A stretch of 64,000 nt of DNA from Gentiana macrophylla (lineage: Eukaryota > Streptophyta > Magnoliopsida > Gentianales > Gentianaceae). The notes below the pieces were generated by a model. It saw only the letters and a program-made list of their open reading frames with translations. It had not been told where the DNA came from and did no database searches. Below, one piece after another: positions 48,080 to 59,910 of this stretch. A program made the translations under genes and the position numbers. Position 1 is the stretch's first letter. Every line of letters begins with the position of its first letter. The stretch lies in assembly GCA_026214975.1 (NCBI GenBank), contig CM047806.1, positions 84,863,599-84,927,598 of the forward strand, given 5' to 3'.

Positions 48080-49806
48080 TTAACCACGTGGGAAGTGGCT
48101 GAACACGGAGATTGGACTTGAGGAGATCAAAACGAGGCCGAGCAAGAGGCTTGGTGAGTAGATCTTCCAGCTGGTCCGTCGTGCTAAGGAAGGAGATGGA
48201 AAGAGCTTGGCTGCAACTAATTCTCTGACATGATGGAAGTCAATTTCAATATGCTTCGTACGAGCATGGAAAATAGGGTTGTGAGCAAGATAGGTAGCAC
48301 TGATATTGTCACACCATAGAACCGGATGAGTGGGAAGAGTAATGCGCATCTCACCGAGAAGACTACACAGCCAATGAACCTCAGCAGCAGTATTGGAAAA
48401 TGTTTTATATTCTGCCTCAGTGCTGCTATTGGAGATGGTGAGATGTTGCTTAGAGCGCCAGCTAATCAAGTTGCCACCGAAAAACACACAGTAGGCCCCA
48501 ACGGAACGGCGAGTATCTGGATCAGCCGCCCAGTCGGAGTCAGAGTATGCATGAAGTGAAGGAGTCGAATGCCGAGAGAAAAACAAACCATCAGAGATAG
48601 AATGCTTAAGATACCACAAAATGCGTTTGACCGCAAGCCAGTGATCATCAGTCGATGCGTGCATAAACTTGCTAACCTTGTGAACAGCAAATGCAATGTC
48701 AGGGCGAGTGAAACTGAGGTACTGAAGGCACCGACAATAGTACGATATAATGAAGGATCGGTGAAGAGGGTGGCAGATGCGGCTGTAACCCTGGTGGAAG
48801 CAGACATCGGAGTAAGACATGGCTTGCACTTGTCCATGCCAACTATCTGAAGTAACTGTAGGATGTATCGTCTTTGAGTGAGATAGAGACCATCTGTCGT
48901 GAATAGAGCCTCAACACCCAGAAAATAGGAGAGGGAGCCAAGATCCTTAATAGAAAACTGTGATCCAAGATACTGAATAACCTGTTCAACAAGAGTACGA
49001 GAAGAGCCAGTAATAATCACGTCATCGACATAAAGAAGTATGTAGACCCTATCCTGGCCACGGGAATAAGTGTACAGTGATGCATCGGCCTCAGAGGCCG
49101 TGAAACCATATGCAGAGAGAGCTTCCGTAAATCAAGCAAACCAGGCACGAGGGGCCTGGCGAAGGCCATAGATACTGCGCTTAAGGTGGCAGACATAATC
49201 CGGGTAATCTGGATGAACAAAACCTTGAGGTTGCTTCATATAAACTGGTTCAGACAGATATCCATGAAGGAAAGCGTTCTGAATGTCAACCTGGCGAATA
49301 TTCCAACCCTGCGAAATAGCAAGAGAAAGCAAAAGATGAATCGTAACTGGTTTGACAACCGGACTAAAAGTTTCAAAGAAATCCACACCTTCATGTTGAT
49401 GAAAACCCTTGGCGACGATCCGAGATTTAGGACGCTCGAATGTGCCATCCGCATGATGCTTTGTCCTGTAAACCCATTTGTTACCTACCACATTCATATT
49501 AAAGTGAAAGGGAACAAGATCCCACGTATTAGTACGCAGCAGAGCATTGATCTCATATCTCATCGCATTACGCTAGACTCGGTGTTTGGAGGCTTCAGTA
49601 TAGGATGTGGGGTCGGAGTTGTGGACTGTGGTTATGAGGGCCCGAGGTAAGGGATAACGGATAAAGCCATGCATTTGGGTGGGTTTGAGAGAGTTAGTTC
49701 TTGTTCGTGTTACCATAGGGTGAGGAGGTGGGTTTTCAGGAGGGGCAGTAGGAGAGGGTGGAGCCGGAGAAGGGTTAGAACGAGTCGGAAAAGGTGGGGA
49801 AGTGGG
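48080..49806 (-). pseudogene. Element F: copia RT-RNase H fragment
   Basis: Reads right to left: Pro-rich linker (49564-49806), RT (49132-49563: RYEINALLRTNTWDLVPF, HQHEGVDFFETFSPVVKP, RQVDIQNAFLHGYLSEPVYM, SIYGLRQAPRAWFA), a single stop, then an intact YVDDVIITG and QFSIKDLGSLSYFLGVEAL (48900-49035), a frameshift near 48730, and RNase H (48080-48829: [70 protein letters not shown]). Gag, protease and integrase are removed by the insertion of element C at 49807. No 3' LTR of its own is recognisable. Confidence 0.9.
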
Positions 49807-51475
49807 TGTTAGGAAATCACTAGTTTAACGCAGCGGAATTTAAAATTTGATTTCCTTTTCTGGATCGTTCTTCGTTTAATGCAATAAACACGTTAAATAG
49901 TTTGATGGTTATACCCTATATGATCTATAAGATCGTCGCTTTGACCGTCAACGGAGAGTAGTACAGTGCGCAAGGCGTCCACGCGTCCAGCCTCTATCGC
50001 TAATCCACACGAACTCCTCGCCGGAATCCTCCTTGGATTGCTATTGGAAAACTCCGGTTGCTAGACCTGCCTTTTTCCTCCCTCACAAACTCACTATAGG
50101 ATGCTCTCTATTTTACACAAGAACTATGAGCTCTTGCAATTGTGATGTACAAAAGGGCTTGACACCCACTTTCTTTATATAGGCAAAGTGGCACCCTTAT
50201 GATAAGTGGAGGAGAAGAAAATATTTTCCCAATAAAATAAGGAAAATCAATTAGATTGATTTATCTCTTTAATTATAATTAATTTAGCCAATATCTTATA
50301 TTGAATATAATTATCTTATTACCATAAAACTATTTTTCCAAAATCAATTAATATCTTATATTAATATTATGGTAATCTTATTAATTAAAGTGCACAATCC
50401 AAGTGTATCTTTATACCCAAGATGTGGCGCCCCAAATGCCAATTAATTAGCTTCCGGAATATTTTTTAATTAATATAATTTGTATATAATTAATATCTTG
50501 TATTTTATTTATTCCTAATAAATAAATACCACCATATTAATTTACCACTATAACCTTTATAGTCTAGAGATAAACTTTCCGTATTTGGTTATCAACTATA
50601 ACCGCATTATAATCCGACTCGATGTTCATATGTGTGTGACCCGATAGACTTTCAAATATGTTGGCCGTAGACATAAAGTGCAATTTACCAAAATGCCCTT
50701 CATACCTAACAATCACGGGATAGCGTCTAGCAACACACCGTGACCCCCAATCATCGGAAGAGTCAAAAGCAATGACTACTACTTTTCACGTGAAGTAGTT
50801 ACCGTGTAACTTACAATCCTATCGCTGTAATAATATCCATACGATCGTATCTCGAGTGTCAATACAATAACGATCGTATCTTATAATCTGGATATCATGC
50901 TCTTTCGGGATAACACATTTACTCCCACTTTGCAAAGATTCTCGAGAGCTAGACATTCCTTATAAGAAGGCCATTTCGGATATTCGAGCCCAATCATAGG
51001 ATACGCGATTCCCGGACGACCAATCATATATACTCTGCATGTTTCAATATCATACCCAATCACTACCGCATGATCACCCCGTGGCTAGGGGAAATCTCAA
51101 TAGTGTCAAAGCATGACAATCCACACCATGATGCCATGAAGACTCCGGTCAAAAGGATAATTACATAACCGCCACATATTGTGACACTTAATGTAAGTGG
51201 GTCAGTCTAACGTACGCATTCTCTAATACACGTCCACGTACAGTCCAAGTGTCTCTACACTTCGATAGACGAGATCTATCCCTACCTTCTATAAGATAGA
51301 AGACATCCAATACGTGCTAGTCTGATTATACTATCAATGTCCCATTTGATAGTACATAGGACTAGAGACATTTAAGTACCAATCTTGTTATAGTGATTAG
51401 AGATCTCATCAGCAATAATCACTATCATGGTTTCTCTATCACAGTTTGATACTAGGGATGTTACTATATATGTAC
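49807..51475 (-). repeat. 3' LTR of element C, left part
   Basis: Starts TGTTAGGAAATC; collinear with the LTR of element A. TATA (minus) at about 50175-50182 is enclosed by CCACTTT (50166-50172) and AAAGTGG (50185-50191) arms. It is broken at TGTAC by element S and resumes at 58151. Confidence 0.9.
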
Positions 51476-53203
51476 TGTTGGTCCCTTGGAAAGGCTAACA
51501 CAACTTTAAAGGGGGGGGGGGGAGGGAATAAACTTGTCACCAAAAACTTTTCCAGACCTGGAATTGCCCCAGGAACTGAGTTTCTCCGAAACTCTAACTG
51601 ATGCTTAGTTCAGTTTTGTTCCTGTCCCTTAACTTGTGCGGAGTTCAGCTAACTAAACAGAGTATAAGTCAATACCGACTTATTCTTAGCTCAGTTTACT
51701 GGCAGCGGATAAGACTAGCCTGTAGTGCAAAAGATGTGTCAATAAAGATCTGAACCTCCTATGTATCAGTTTTATGTCGACTCGATTGTCCGACGTTTCT
51801 TTGAGTGTGAAGAAAACAAGAATTAAATCAATCACAGCAAGAATATAAATGCATAAAGTAAATCAACACAAGATTTGTTTATGGAAGTTCCGGGTGGTGT
51901 AATCCCGTACGTCTCCCCTTCTCCTATGGTGTAGGAGGTATCACTAGAATCTTGAGATAACCGTTACAAAATCCTAACACAATGACAGTCCTTCACGACA
52001 CCCTAGTTTCACAGTCTACACATAATGAAGAAAGGTAGGATGGCTCCCTTCATTCTGCACACTGATCCTTCGGAGGTGGAATGACTCCTTCACCGACTCA
52101 CCCATCGACATACACTGATCTGCAGATTGCAACAAATTGTGACAACCAAGTTGCAACTGCGTTTGAGGAAAGGTGGAATTGCTCTCCGAAACTATGCACA
52201 CCAACCCTTCTTCACAAAGGTTAGGTTTAGAATTAATCAAATGATTAATTGGTGAGTCTGTCGATTCTTACGGATATAGCGTTGTAGCTCCAAGATGCCT
52301 TCTTCCCCCTTAATGGATTACTGGATTCTTCATGTAAATCTCCAAGGCAATTCTGTTGGCTTCCCCTTTTCTAGATATTAAATCTGATTGTCTGGATCTA
52401 GATCTTTAGATGTGTGCTATACAAAACTTCTCTGATCCATTCTTCTTTCAATCCTTTTTCTCTGTGTATTTATAAGGGTGATGTAACGGTCAACTAGCTC
52501 TTGTAGCCGTTCCATTTGTCGTTTAGCCAACGTTCATCTGTATGACCTTTTGTCTTTTTGTCAGTTCAAATTTCAACAAGGCCTTAACTCAGTTTTCTAC
52601 TCTTCTTCAAAACTGAGTACCTTGTATCCTTGACATCCGACTTTTATTGACCAAGTCGGAGTACACCATTCAGCTTCCTTCTTCTCCTGATAACTAATAA
52701 TCTTTGTCTTTAAGACTACTCAGTTTTACATGATCTATAGTTCAGTTTCAGGTCACCACAGACTTGCCTGACTCCTGACTTATAATCATGACTTAATCAG
52801 CTTCTAACTGAGTTTGCCACCTCAGTTCTTCAGTCTTTGACAACTGAGTCTGTGTCCCTCAGTTCTTCAGTCTTCTAGATAAGCCAACTGAGTCTGTGAC
52901 CCTCAGGGAACTCATCTTCTTCAGTTTTCTCATAACTGAGTCTGAACCCTCGGTTCTTCATATGTATACTCAGTTTTCTTGTGGACTCAGCTGTTTGTCA
53001 AGTTCCTATTCTATTACAATGCTTTTTCTGAATAACCTATACAACGTTCAGACTCTAGATAGAGCTTATACATTTTCTTTAGACCATTTCTTGCTTCTTC
53101 TTTCATTTTGCACTATAACAGTTAGTTATGACTTCATCATCATGGGTTGTAAATGATTTATCTAATTACGTGACGAATCATCATCAAAATAATATTTCCA
53201 ACA
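51476..53203 (-). repeat. 3' LTR of element S
   Basis: TGTTGGTCCCTTGG to ATATTTCCAACA, 1,728 bp. A G-run of about 12 lies at 51511-51524. In element sense a TATA (CTTATAAATAC) lies at about 52465-52476. The U3 holds a tandem hairpin array (52821-52955). Divergence from the 5' LTR is concentrated in the first 300 bp. Confidence 0.93.
52821..52955 (-). repeat. Tandem CTCAGTT/AACTGAG hairpin array in the S LTR
   Basis: Units start CTCAGTTCTTCAGTCTT and close with AACTGAGTCTGTG; unit starts at about 52821, 52858, 52902 (diverged, CTCAGGG) and 52949 (CTCGGTT). Within each unit the two 7-mers pair around a 14-22 nt loop. Ten exact copies of CTCAGTT or AACTGAG lie in 52580-53010. The array is repeated in the other LTR at about 57762-57895. 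Confidence 0.88.
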
Positions 53204-53223
53204 ATTTCCCCTTTTTGATGATG
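53204..53223 (-). other. Polypurine tract of element S
   Basis: + strand ATTTCCCCTTTTTGATGATG; element sense CAAAAAGGGGAAAT, directly beside the 3' LTR. Confidence 0.85.
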
Positions 53224-53371
53224 TATCATAACCCTCCCTAAAAGCAATAATAAAAGAATGGTGCAAGATATCATAACAAAAACAATTTGGATAACAAACT
53301 AAACAGCTGAGTTCATTACAAGATTAAAGTTGAAACAAACTGAGTTAACATTGGGTAAATTACATCATAAA

Positions 53372-54436
53372 TTACATCTTTTCTTTTTCAAAAGCCAACA
53401 TCTTTTCTCCAAGAAAAATGCTTCTTTTAGTCTCTAGGAGTCTTCTTGCCTTTCCTTCTTCTTCTGATTCTCCATCTCTAGGCTTGATTTCCAGATATTC
53501 ATTGATCATCTGATTCGCTTCTTCATTGTCTTGGTTCTTGAGTTTGATCAAAATTTCCTTGATTTCCTCATCCATCATTTTTTCTTCTTCTTCTGAAATG
53601 AGATTAAGTTTTTCTTTTTGAGCTCTCCTTTCTGGTTTCATTTCAGCTTCCCCCTCAGTTTTTATCGCCTTCAACTTTTCAAGGAATCTGACACACATTA
53701 CAAGCTTCTTTCTGATATTCAACATAACTTTAACTGAGGCTTTTTCATCTTCCTCAGTTCTTGTTTCTTTAAAAACTTCTTCTGCAGTTAGCTTCTCGAT
53801 CAGATTATCAATTTCTTCTCCATCTTGTTGAATGGTCAGTAGATCAGCATCTACTTGTTTTTCTTGTTCTTCCACCAATTGTCTGGCATAAACCTCTTCA
53901 GCTTTAGCATCATCTTCAGCTTCATCACCTTCATCTTCATCTTCCCCATTGTTTGAAGATATTTGAAAGCTTTCTTCAAATAATTTGCGTAAGGTGATGA
54001 TGTTGGAGTAATTGTTCAAGCCTGAAAAATGAGTTCGTCCAACAAGGTCATGTAGATTGAAAAGTTTCTGCTGTAGAGTCCGTATCAGACTTTCAATGAT
54101 CTCCTTCAAATTTTCCAGTTTTTTCGCTTCAGTTTCTTGATGCTGAGATCTTTCAGTTTTGGATTTGCTTGTGGATGCTTCATGAACTTGTGATAAGGAA
54201 CCGGTTTCATGATAATAAAAATGAACATAATGACATGTTAGTTCCTTTTCATACTCAGCCTCGCAAAATTCAGCATCTTCCACAACTTCTCTTTTCTCTT
54301 CTGTGTATTCTCCATACATCGCAGTGGGAAGTTCACTTTCTTCATTTCCTTCAGTTTCTTCACTTTCTTCAGTTTCTTCATCAATCTGAATTACGTCTTC
54401 AGTTTCAGTTTTCTTTGCCTGAAGCTTGTTCCACAT
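53372..54436 (-). pseudogene. Element S accessory protein, C-terminal acidic coiled-coil part
   Basis: 354 codons rich in Glu, Asp and Lys with long helical, coiled-coil-like runs (EETEESEETEGNEESEL; EEVYARQLVEEQEKQVDADL; EEEEKMMDEEIKEILIKLK). No enzyme motif, signal peptide or membrane segment is visible. The upstream frame (54570-55265 and the KKRK-containing stretch after its stop) leads into it by a frame change near 54430, so it was probably the C-terminal half of one larger protein. A structural or RNA-binding role cannot be judged from sequence alone. Confidence 0.6.
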
Positions 54437-54569
54437 CCTTTTTCTGTCGTCTTAGAGTTCTTTCATCCAATCTTACAGTCTCACTTGAACTGGAATCTGA
54501 TATTTCACTTCTTTCTTCTTCAACGATTTTCCTCTTCTTCACTCCAGTAGGTACTGATTTGTGTTTCTC
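54437..54569 (-). pseudogene. Linker of element S accessory gene
   Basis: After the TAA at 54570-54572 the same frame stays open: EKHKSVPTGVKKRKIVEEER then a Ser-rich stretch (SEISDSSSSETVRLDE). The KKRK cluster could be a nuclear localisation signal (inference). Confidence 0.5.
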
Positions 54570-55265
54570 TTATGTTTGTGTCAATTTTGAAATGGAGAAA
54601 TGATCTAGTATCCTTTGAACTAGATAAGTGTATCCCTTTTTCAATAAAAAATTTTCTCCAGAAGCCTTTCTTCCATTGGCTTTCTCTACTTCATCTGAAA
54701 CTTGTTTGATCAAGTGATTGAGGACAAACTTGTTCCAATCAAATCTTTCTCCAAACCAAATGGCATAGATCAGCTTTAGTTTATCTGTCGAGAGAGTGTA
54801 GAAATTCCGAGCATGACCAATGACATTTCTGGTCAGAAGGATCGTCAAGAATGCGAATTCTGGTCTCTGTTGGTAGATGGATCCAATGAAATTTTTCTCG
54901 TCCTTGTTAAGTGTTGTAACATTCCAAAGCTTGCATTTTTCTTCATTTCCAAAAGTAAGAGATGAAGATCCTCCGATTATGTCCAAGCCAAAGACTAGTG
55001 AGAGCAAATGTTCAACAACATTAATGCTTTTGTCTTGAACGGTTGTCCTGAATCTTTTTCCATTATTGGTGACTATGGCATTTTTGTAGAAATCTTTGAT
55101 GCCGTCTGAACACAAAGTAGTGACCTTTGTATCAATCAAGTTCTCCAAACCTCGAATTTTCTTGATTTTGCTTGCAATTTGAGTCGACAGAGTGGAGTTT
55201 GAAATTTTTTGACAGAAATCATCCAGACTTATGGTGATTCCATCATCAATGTTGTATCGCTCCAT
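54570..55265 (-). CDS. Element S accessory protein, N-terminal domain (putative plant transposon protein type)
   Basis: 231 codons. The pattern FYKNAIVTNNGKRFRTTVQD, then VEHLLSLVFGLD, then FAFLTILLTRNVIGHARNFY, LSTDKLKLIYAIWFGERFDW and NKFVLNHLIKQV resembles, from memory, the plant transposon protein domain (Pfam PF20167 type) found in accessory or env-like frames of plant LTR retrotransposons. Its function is unknown. It begins with ATG at 55263-55265 and ends at TAA 54570-54572, a likely late nonsense mutation because coding character continues. It sits downstream of the gag-like frames and upstream of the acidic coiled-coil frame. The family match is by eye and needs a profile search. Confidence 0.62.
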   Translation of the reverse strand: MERYNIDDGITISLDDFCQKISNSTLSTQIASKIKKIRGLENLIDTKVTTLCSDGIKDFYKNAIVTNNGKRFRTTVQDKSINVVEHLLSLVFGLDIIGGSSSLTFGNEEKCKLWNVTTLNKDEKNFIGSIYQQRPEFAFLTILLTRNVIGHARNFYTLSTDKLKLIYAIWFGERFDWNKFVLNHLIKQVSDEVEKANGRKASGENFLLKKGYTYLVQRILDHFSISKLTQT

Positions 55266-55479
55266 GATTTTCTGAATTAGGAGTCCTTGGAAGAATCTTG
55301 AGTGATCTGCTTTTTCTCCTAGATTGACATGTGGCTTCGAGTGATTTGTTATGTCAGCTCAAGCGTAAGATGGTAGCTGGAAAGTCTTCTATTTTTGACC
55401 ATTTTGTCCTTCATCAGCTTTTGTTTGGAAGTTAGTTCAGGATTCAACATTGCGAACAGACTCATCCTGCAAAACAGTT

Positions 55480-55866
55480 TTAAGTTTTCTTTGGTACCCA
55501 TATCTTCTTTGGTCCGGCTGGATTAGTTACTGAAGTGTAACTTTCAATTTCTTGGTTGAGAGAATTAAGCCTTCTCAACTCTTTCCTAGATAAACCATTA
55601 CGCTCAACCTTAGCTGATTTCACAAGGATCCTTTTAGATCTTTCATTTTTAATTTCTCTGTGTAATCTACTAGGTCTTCCAGTATCTTGGTGTCTAGAGT
55701 TTATACTCTTTGAAATCTCAAGACTGGGTAGGGGTGGGGAATCATCATTGATTTTGTCAAATTTACTATGTATTAATCTTCCAGCAAGATTTGACATCTC
55801 AGTTTCAAGAAACTCATTCCAATCTTTTGCTTTGTCAAGTTCTAAATCTTTTAGTCTTAACTCCAA
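55480..55866 (-). pseudogene. Element S gag-linker remnant
   Basis: 128 codons, basic and charged (RPSRLHREIKNERSKRILVK), ending NPAGPKKIWVPKKT and stop. A GPKKIWVPK-type ending resembles the spacer between gag and protease in SIRE-lineage copia polyproteins (from memory), so this is likely what is left where pol was deleted. Confidence 0.55.
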
Positions 55867-55905
55867 TGTGAGTTTTTCGGTTAACTAGACAAGTTCGGAG
55901 TTTCT

Positions 55906-56271
55906 CTAACTGATTTCAGCGAATGATAACCGAGTTGAAGAATGTACATTTTCTTGTTGGTTTGATACATTTTTAAGATTTTCACGTACATTCTCTTGTT
56001 GCTCTAATGAATCTTCTATATCAATATCAACTTGCAACAACTTCTCTTCTTCTTCTTCTGAGAGATTTCTTTGTGATGGAACTCTTCTGGATTTGTCTAT
56101 ATAAACATTGAAGTATGTATCCACATCATCACTGAGTTGAGGTTCTGGATTTGTATGCAGATTTGTCGTACTGAACCTCTCAAATAATTGATCCTGAAAA
56201 TCAGATACATTTTTCAAACAATAAATCAGGGGGTGAATAAACCAACTTCTAATTCTAGATGTAGTCATCAA
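55906..56271 (-). pseudogene. Element S gag-like or leader-proximal frame
   Basis: 121 codons (MTTSRIRSWFIHPLIY, LSEEEEEKLLQVDIDIEDS) close to the PBS. Nothing firmly recognised; its place is that of gag. A glutamine/glutamate-rich helical part follows. Confidence 0.4.
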
Positions 56272-56405
56272 ACTAAGTGTTTTTACAACTGATACAGTGA
56301 GGGGTCTTCAACAACTGGTTGCTCCGATATCAAGTGTTGGTATCGAAAATAACTGATGACCAGTTATCTTACAAAGCAGTAGATCTCCTCCAAAAATAAG
56401 AAACC

Positions 56406-56419
56406 GCTCCAATACCAAT
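56406..56419 (-). other. Primer-binding site of element S
   Basis: Element sense ATTGGTATTGGAGCG beside the 5' LTR; differs from TGGTATCAGAGC at CA/TT-G positions, so it is a mutated or variant initiator Met-tRNA PBS. Confidence 0.65.
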
Positions 56420-58145
56420 TGTTGGTCCCTTGGAAAGGCTAACACAAGTTTAGAGGGGGGGGGGGGTGAATAAACTTGTCACCAAAAACTTTTCCTAAAC
56501 TGGAATTGCCCCAGGAACTGAGTTTCTCTGAAACTGTAACTGATGCTTAGTTCAGTTGTGTTCCTGTCCCTTAACTTGTGCGGAGTTCAGCTAACTCAAC
56601 TGAGTATAAGTCAATACCGACTTATTCTTAGCCCAGTTAACTAGCAGCGGATAAGACAAGCCTTTAGTGCAAAAGATGTGTCAATAAAGATCTGAACCTC
56701 CTATGTATCAGTTTTATGCTGACTCAGTGTCTGACGTTTGCTGAGTATGAAGATAACAAGAATTAAATCAATCACAGCAAGAATATAAATGCATAAAGTA
56801 AATCAACACAAGATTTGTTTATGGAAGTTCCGGGTGGTGTAATCCCGTACGTCTCTCCTTCTCCTATGGTGTAGGAGGTATCACTAGAATCTTGAGATAA
56901 CTGTTACAAAATCCTAGCACAATGACAGTCCTTCACGACACCCTAGTTTCACTGTATACACATAATGAATAAAGGTAGGATGGCTCCCTTCATTCTGCAC
57001 ACTGATCCTTCGGAGGTGGAATGACTCCTTCACCAGCTCACCACTGACATACACACAGTCCACAGACTGCACCAACAGCTATGACAACCAAGTTGCAACC
57101 GTTTGAGGAAAGGTGGAATTGCTCTCCTGAAACTATGCACAGCCAACCCTTCTTCACAAAGGTTAGGTTTAGAATTAATCAAATGATTAATTCAGTGAGC
57201 TGTATGATTCTTCTGGATATAACATTGTAGCTCCAAGATGCCTTCTTCCCCTTAATGGATTACTGGATTCTTCATGTAAATCTCCAAGGCAATTTTGATG
57301 GCTTCCCCTTTTCTAGATATGAAATCTGATTGTCTGGATCTGGATCTTTAGATGTGTGCTATACAAAACTTCTCTGATCCATTCTTCTTTCAATCCTTTT
57401 TCTCTGTGTATTTATAGGGGTGATGTAACGGTCAACTAGCTCTTGTAGCCGTTCCATTTGTCGTTTAGCCAACGTTCATCTGTATGACCTTTTGTCGTTT
57501 TGTCAGTTCAAATTTAAATAAGGCCTTAACTCAATTTTCTACTCTTCTTCAAAACTGAGTACCTTGTATCATTGACATCCGACTTTTATTGACCAAGTCG
57601 GAGTACACCATTCAGCTTCCTTCTTCTCCTGATAACTGATAATCTTTGTCTTTAAGATTACTCAGTTTTACATGATCTATAGTTCAGTTTCAGGTCACCA
57701 CAGACTTGCCTGACTCCTGACTTATAGTCATGACTTAATCAGCTTCTAACTGAGTTTGCTACCTCAGTTCTTCAGTCTTTGACAACTGAGTCTGTGTCCC
57801 TCAGTTCTTCAGGCTTCTAGATAAGCCAACTGAGTCTGTGACCCTCAGCGAACTCATCTTCTTCAGTTTTCTCATAACTGAGTCTGAACCCTCAGTTCTT
57901 CATATGTATACTCAGTTTTCTTGTTGACTCAGCTGTTTGTCTAGTTCCAATTCTACTACAATGCTTGTCTGAATAACCTATACAACGTTCAGACTCTAGA
58001 TAGAACTTATACATTTTCTCTAGACCATTTCTTGCTCCTTCTTTCATTTTGCACTATAACAGTTAGTTATGACTTCATCATCATGGGTTGTAAAATGATT
58101 TATCTAATTACGTGACGAATCATCATCAAAATAATATTTCCAACA
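56420..58145 (-). repeat. 5' LTR of element S
   Basis: 1,726 bp, collinear with 51476-53203. The G-run is at 56455-56466. The hairpin array is at about 57762-57895 with the fourth unit intact (CTCAGTT at about 57890). Confidence 0.93.
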
Positions 58146-58150
58146 TGTAC

Positions 58151-58299
58151 AACAAATAACATGAAGATAAACAATATATAATAACATAAGTGCTTTTATT
58201 AATCATAATAAAGTTATTACATGAACTAAATAGACTGTAAATGACCCGACCCGGTCGGATCCGGTCCAGCCCGATTAGGTTTAGGACACCTTTCCAACA
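58151..58299 (-). repeat. 3' LTR of element C, right part
   Basis: Continues the LTR after element S; ends GGACACCTTTCCAACA, matching the A and B LTR ends. A PPT (ATCTCCCACT, 58300-58309) follows. Confidence 0.9.
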
Positions 58300-58309
58300 A
58301 TCTCCCACT

Positions 58310-59314
58310 TGGCCTAAAGCCAATCACCCATATGCCTAAGCCCATGCAATTGAACATGTTTCTCATGCTTTGCTTGAGACAACGCCTTGGTTAACGGATC
58401 AGCTATGTTATCATCCGTGTGGACTTTCTCTATCTTTACATCTCTCTATCTACTATCTCTCTAATCAAGTGATAGCGCCGTAGCACATGTTTGGACTTCT
58501 GATGAGACCTTGGTTCCTTCGACTGAGATATCGCTCCATTATTATCATAGTACAGAGGCACTGGACCTTCAATGGAGGGAACCACACCTAGTTTAGTTAT
58601 AAACTTCTTCATCCAAACTGCTTCATTTGCCGCCTCCGAGGCTGCAATGTATTCATCTTCTGTTGTAGAGTCTGCAGTAGTCTCATGCTTACAACTCTTC
58701 CAGCTCACTGCTCGACCGTTAAGCGTGAAAACAAATCCAGATTGTGACTTCAAGTCATCCGTGTCAGTTTGAAAACTGGCATATGTATAACCTCGTAATA
58801 CTAAATCATCATTCCTGAAAACCAGGAACATATCCCAAGTACGTCTCATGTACTTGAGGATATTCTTGACAGCAATCCAGTGACCATCACCTGGATTGGA
58901 CTGGTACCTACTAGTTATACTAAGAGGTGCGAGACATCTCGGTCTCTTGCACAACATGGCATACATGATAGACCCGATTGCCGAAGCATAAGGGATCTTA
59001 CTCATTTGTGCCCTTTCCTCCTCTGTCTTAGGATTCATTCCCTTCGATAGGTAGACCCCATGTGACATGGGCAGCAATCCTCTCTTGGACTGCTCCATGC
59101 TGAATCTCTTCAGCATCTTGTCTATATAGGTGGATTGCGACAGACCAAGCAACCTTTTAGATCTATCTCTATAGATCTTTATTCCTAGAATATAGGCTAC
59201 ATCACCGAAGTCCTTCATTGAGAATTTCTTGGATAACCAAGCTTTGACTGATTGTAACATAGACACATTATTCCCTATGAGCAATATGTCGTCTACATAA
59301 AGCACTAAGAACAC
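58310..59314 (-). pseudogene. Element C RT C-terminus and RNase H
   Basis: 292 open codons (58436-59314): LVLYVDDILLIGNNVSML with an intact YVDD, FSMKDFGDVAYILGIKIYRD, then GSIMYAMLCKRPRC, GDGHWIAVKNILKYMRRTWD, TYASFQTDTDDLKSQSGFVF and SKHVLRRYHLIREIVDR. The RNase H aspartate region GYTDASF reads GYTYASF, and ADSTTEDEY replaces the usual STTEAEY, so activity is doubtful. The C-terminal 40 codons after 58436 are in another frame. Confidence 0.88.
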
Positions 59315-59910
59315 AATGGCACTCCCACTAACCTTCTTGTAAACATAGGGCTCATCTTCGTTCTTGATGAAATCAAAATGTTTGATTATCTCATCAAAGC
59401 GAAGATTCCAACTCCGAGAAGCTTGCTTTAATCCATAAATGGATCTTTGCGGTTACACACCATCCTGGCGTCATTGGTTGTGAAACCTCAGCCGTGTCAT
59501 ATACACCTCCTCAGGACGAGGTTCCCGTTAAGGAAAATTTGTTTTCACATCCATCTGCCAGATTTCGTAATCATGGTATGCTGCAATAGCAAGCAGAATT
59601 GTAATGGATTTTAACATGGCAACAGGCAAAAAGGTTTAATCATAGTCAACTCCTTGTCTTTGTTTATAACCTTTTGCCACTAACCTAGCCTTGTAGGTAG
59701 TCATGTTGCCGTCCATATCGGTCTTTCTCTTAAAGACCCATTTGCACACTATAGGAACTATTCCTTCAGGTGGATCAACTAAGTTCCAAACTTGGTTGTC
59801 TTTCATGGATTCCATTTCAGAATTCATGGCCTCTAACCATTTCTCTTTGTCATGCCTGAATAGCACTTCCTTATAAGTTCTAGGGTCCTCATCTTCCATG
59901 AGATATACGC
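59315..59910 (-). pseudogene. Element C RT N-terminal half
   Basis: 59636-59899: [52 protein letters not shown] and a stop where ETFAP is expected. The part between 59314 and 59636 is RT in shifting frames. Confidence 0.85.

Larger units (their letters stand above)
51476..58145 (-). mobile_element. Element S: non-autonomous SIRE-like LTR retrotransposon
   Basis: 6,670 bp with LTRs 51476-53203 and 56420-58145 and an exact target duplication TGTAC (51471-51475 and 58146-58150). The PPT region (element sense CATCATCAAAAAGGGGAAAT) next to the 3' LTR is the typical SIRE form. A PBS-like TTGGTATTGGAGCGG lies beside the 5' LTR. The 3.2-kb interior lacks integrase, RT and RNase H but has four minus-strand reading frames: two gag-like remnants and a broken accessory gene. 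Confidence 0.92.
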
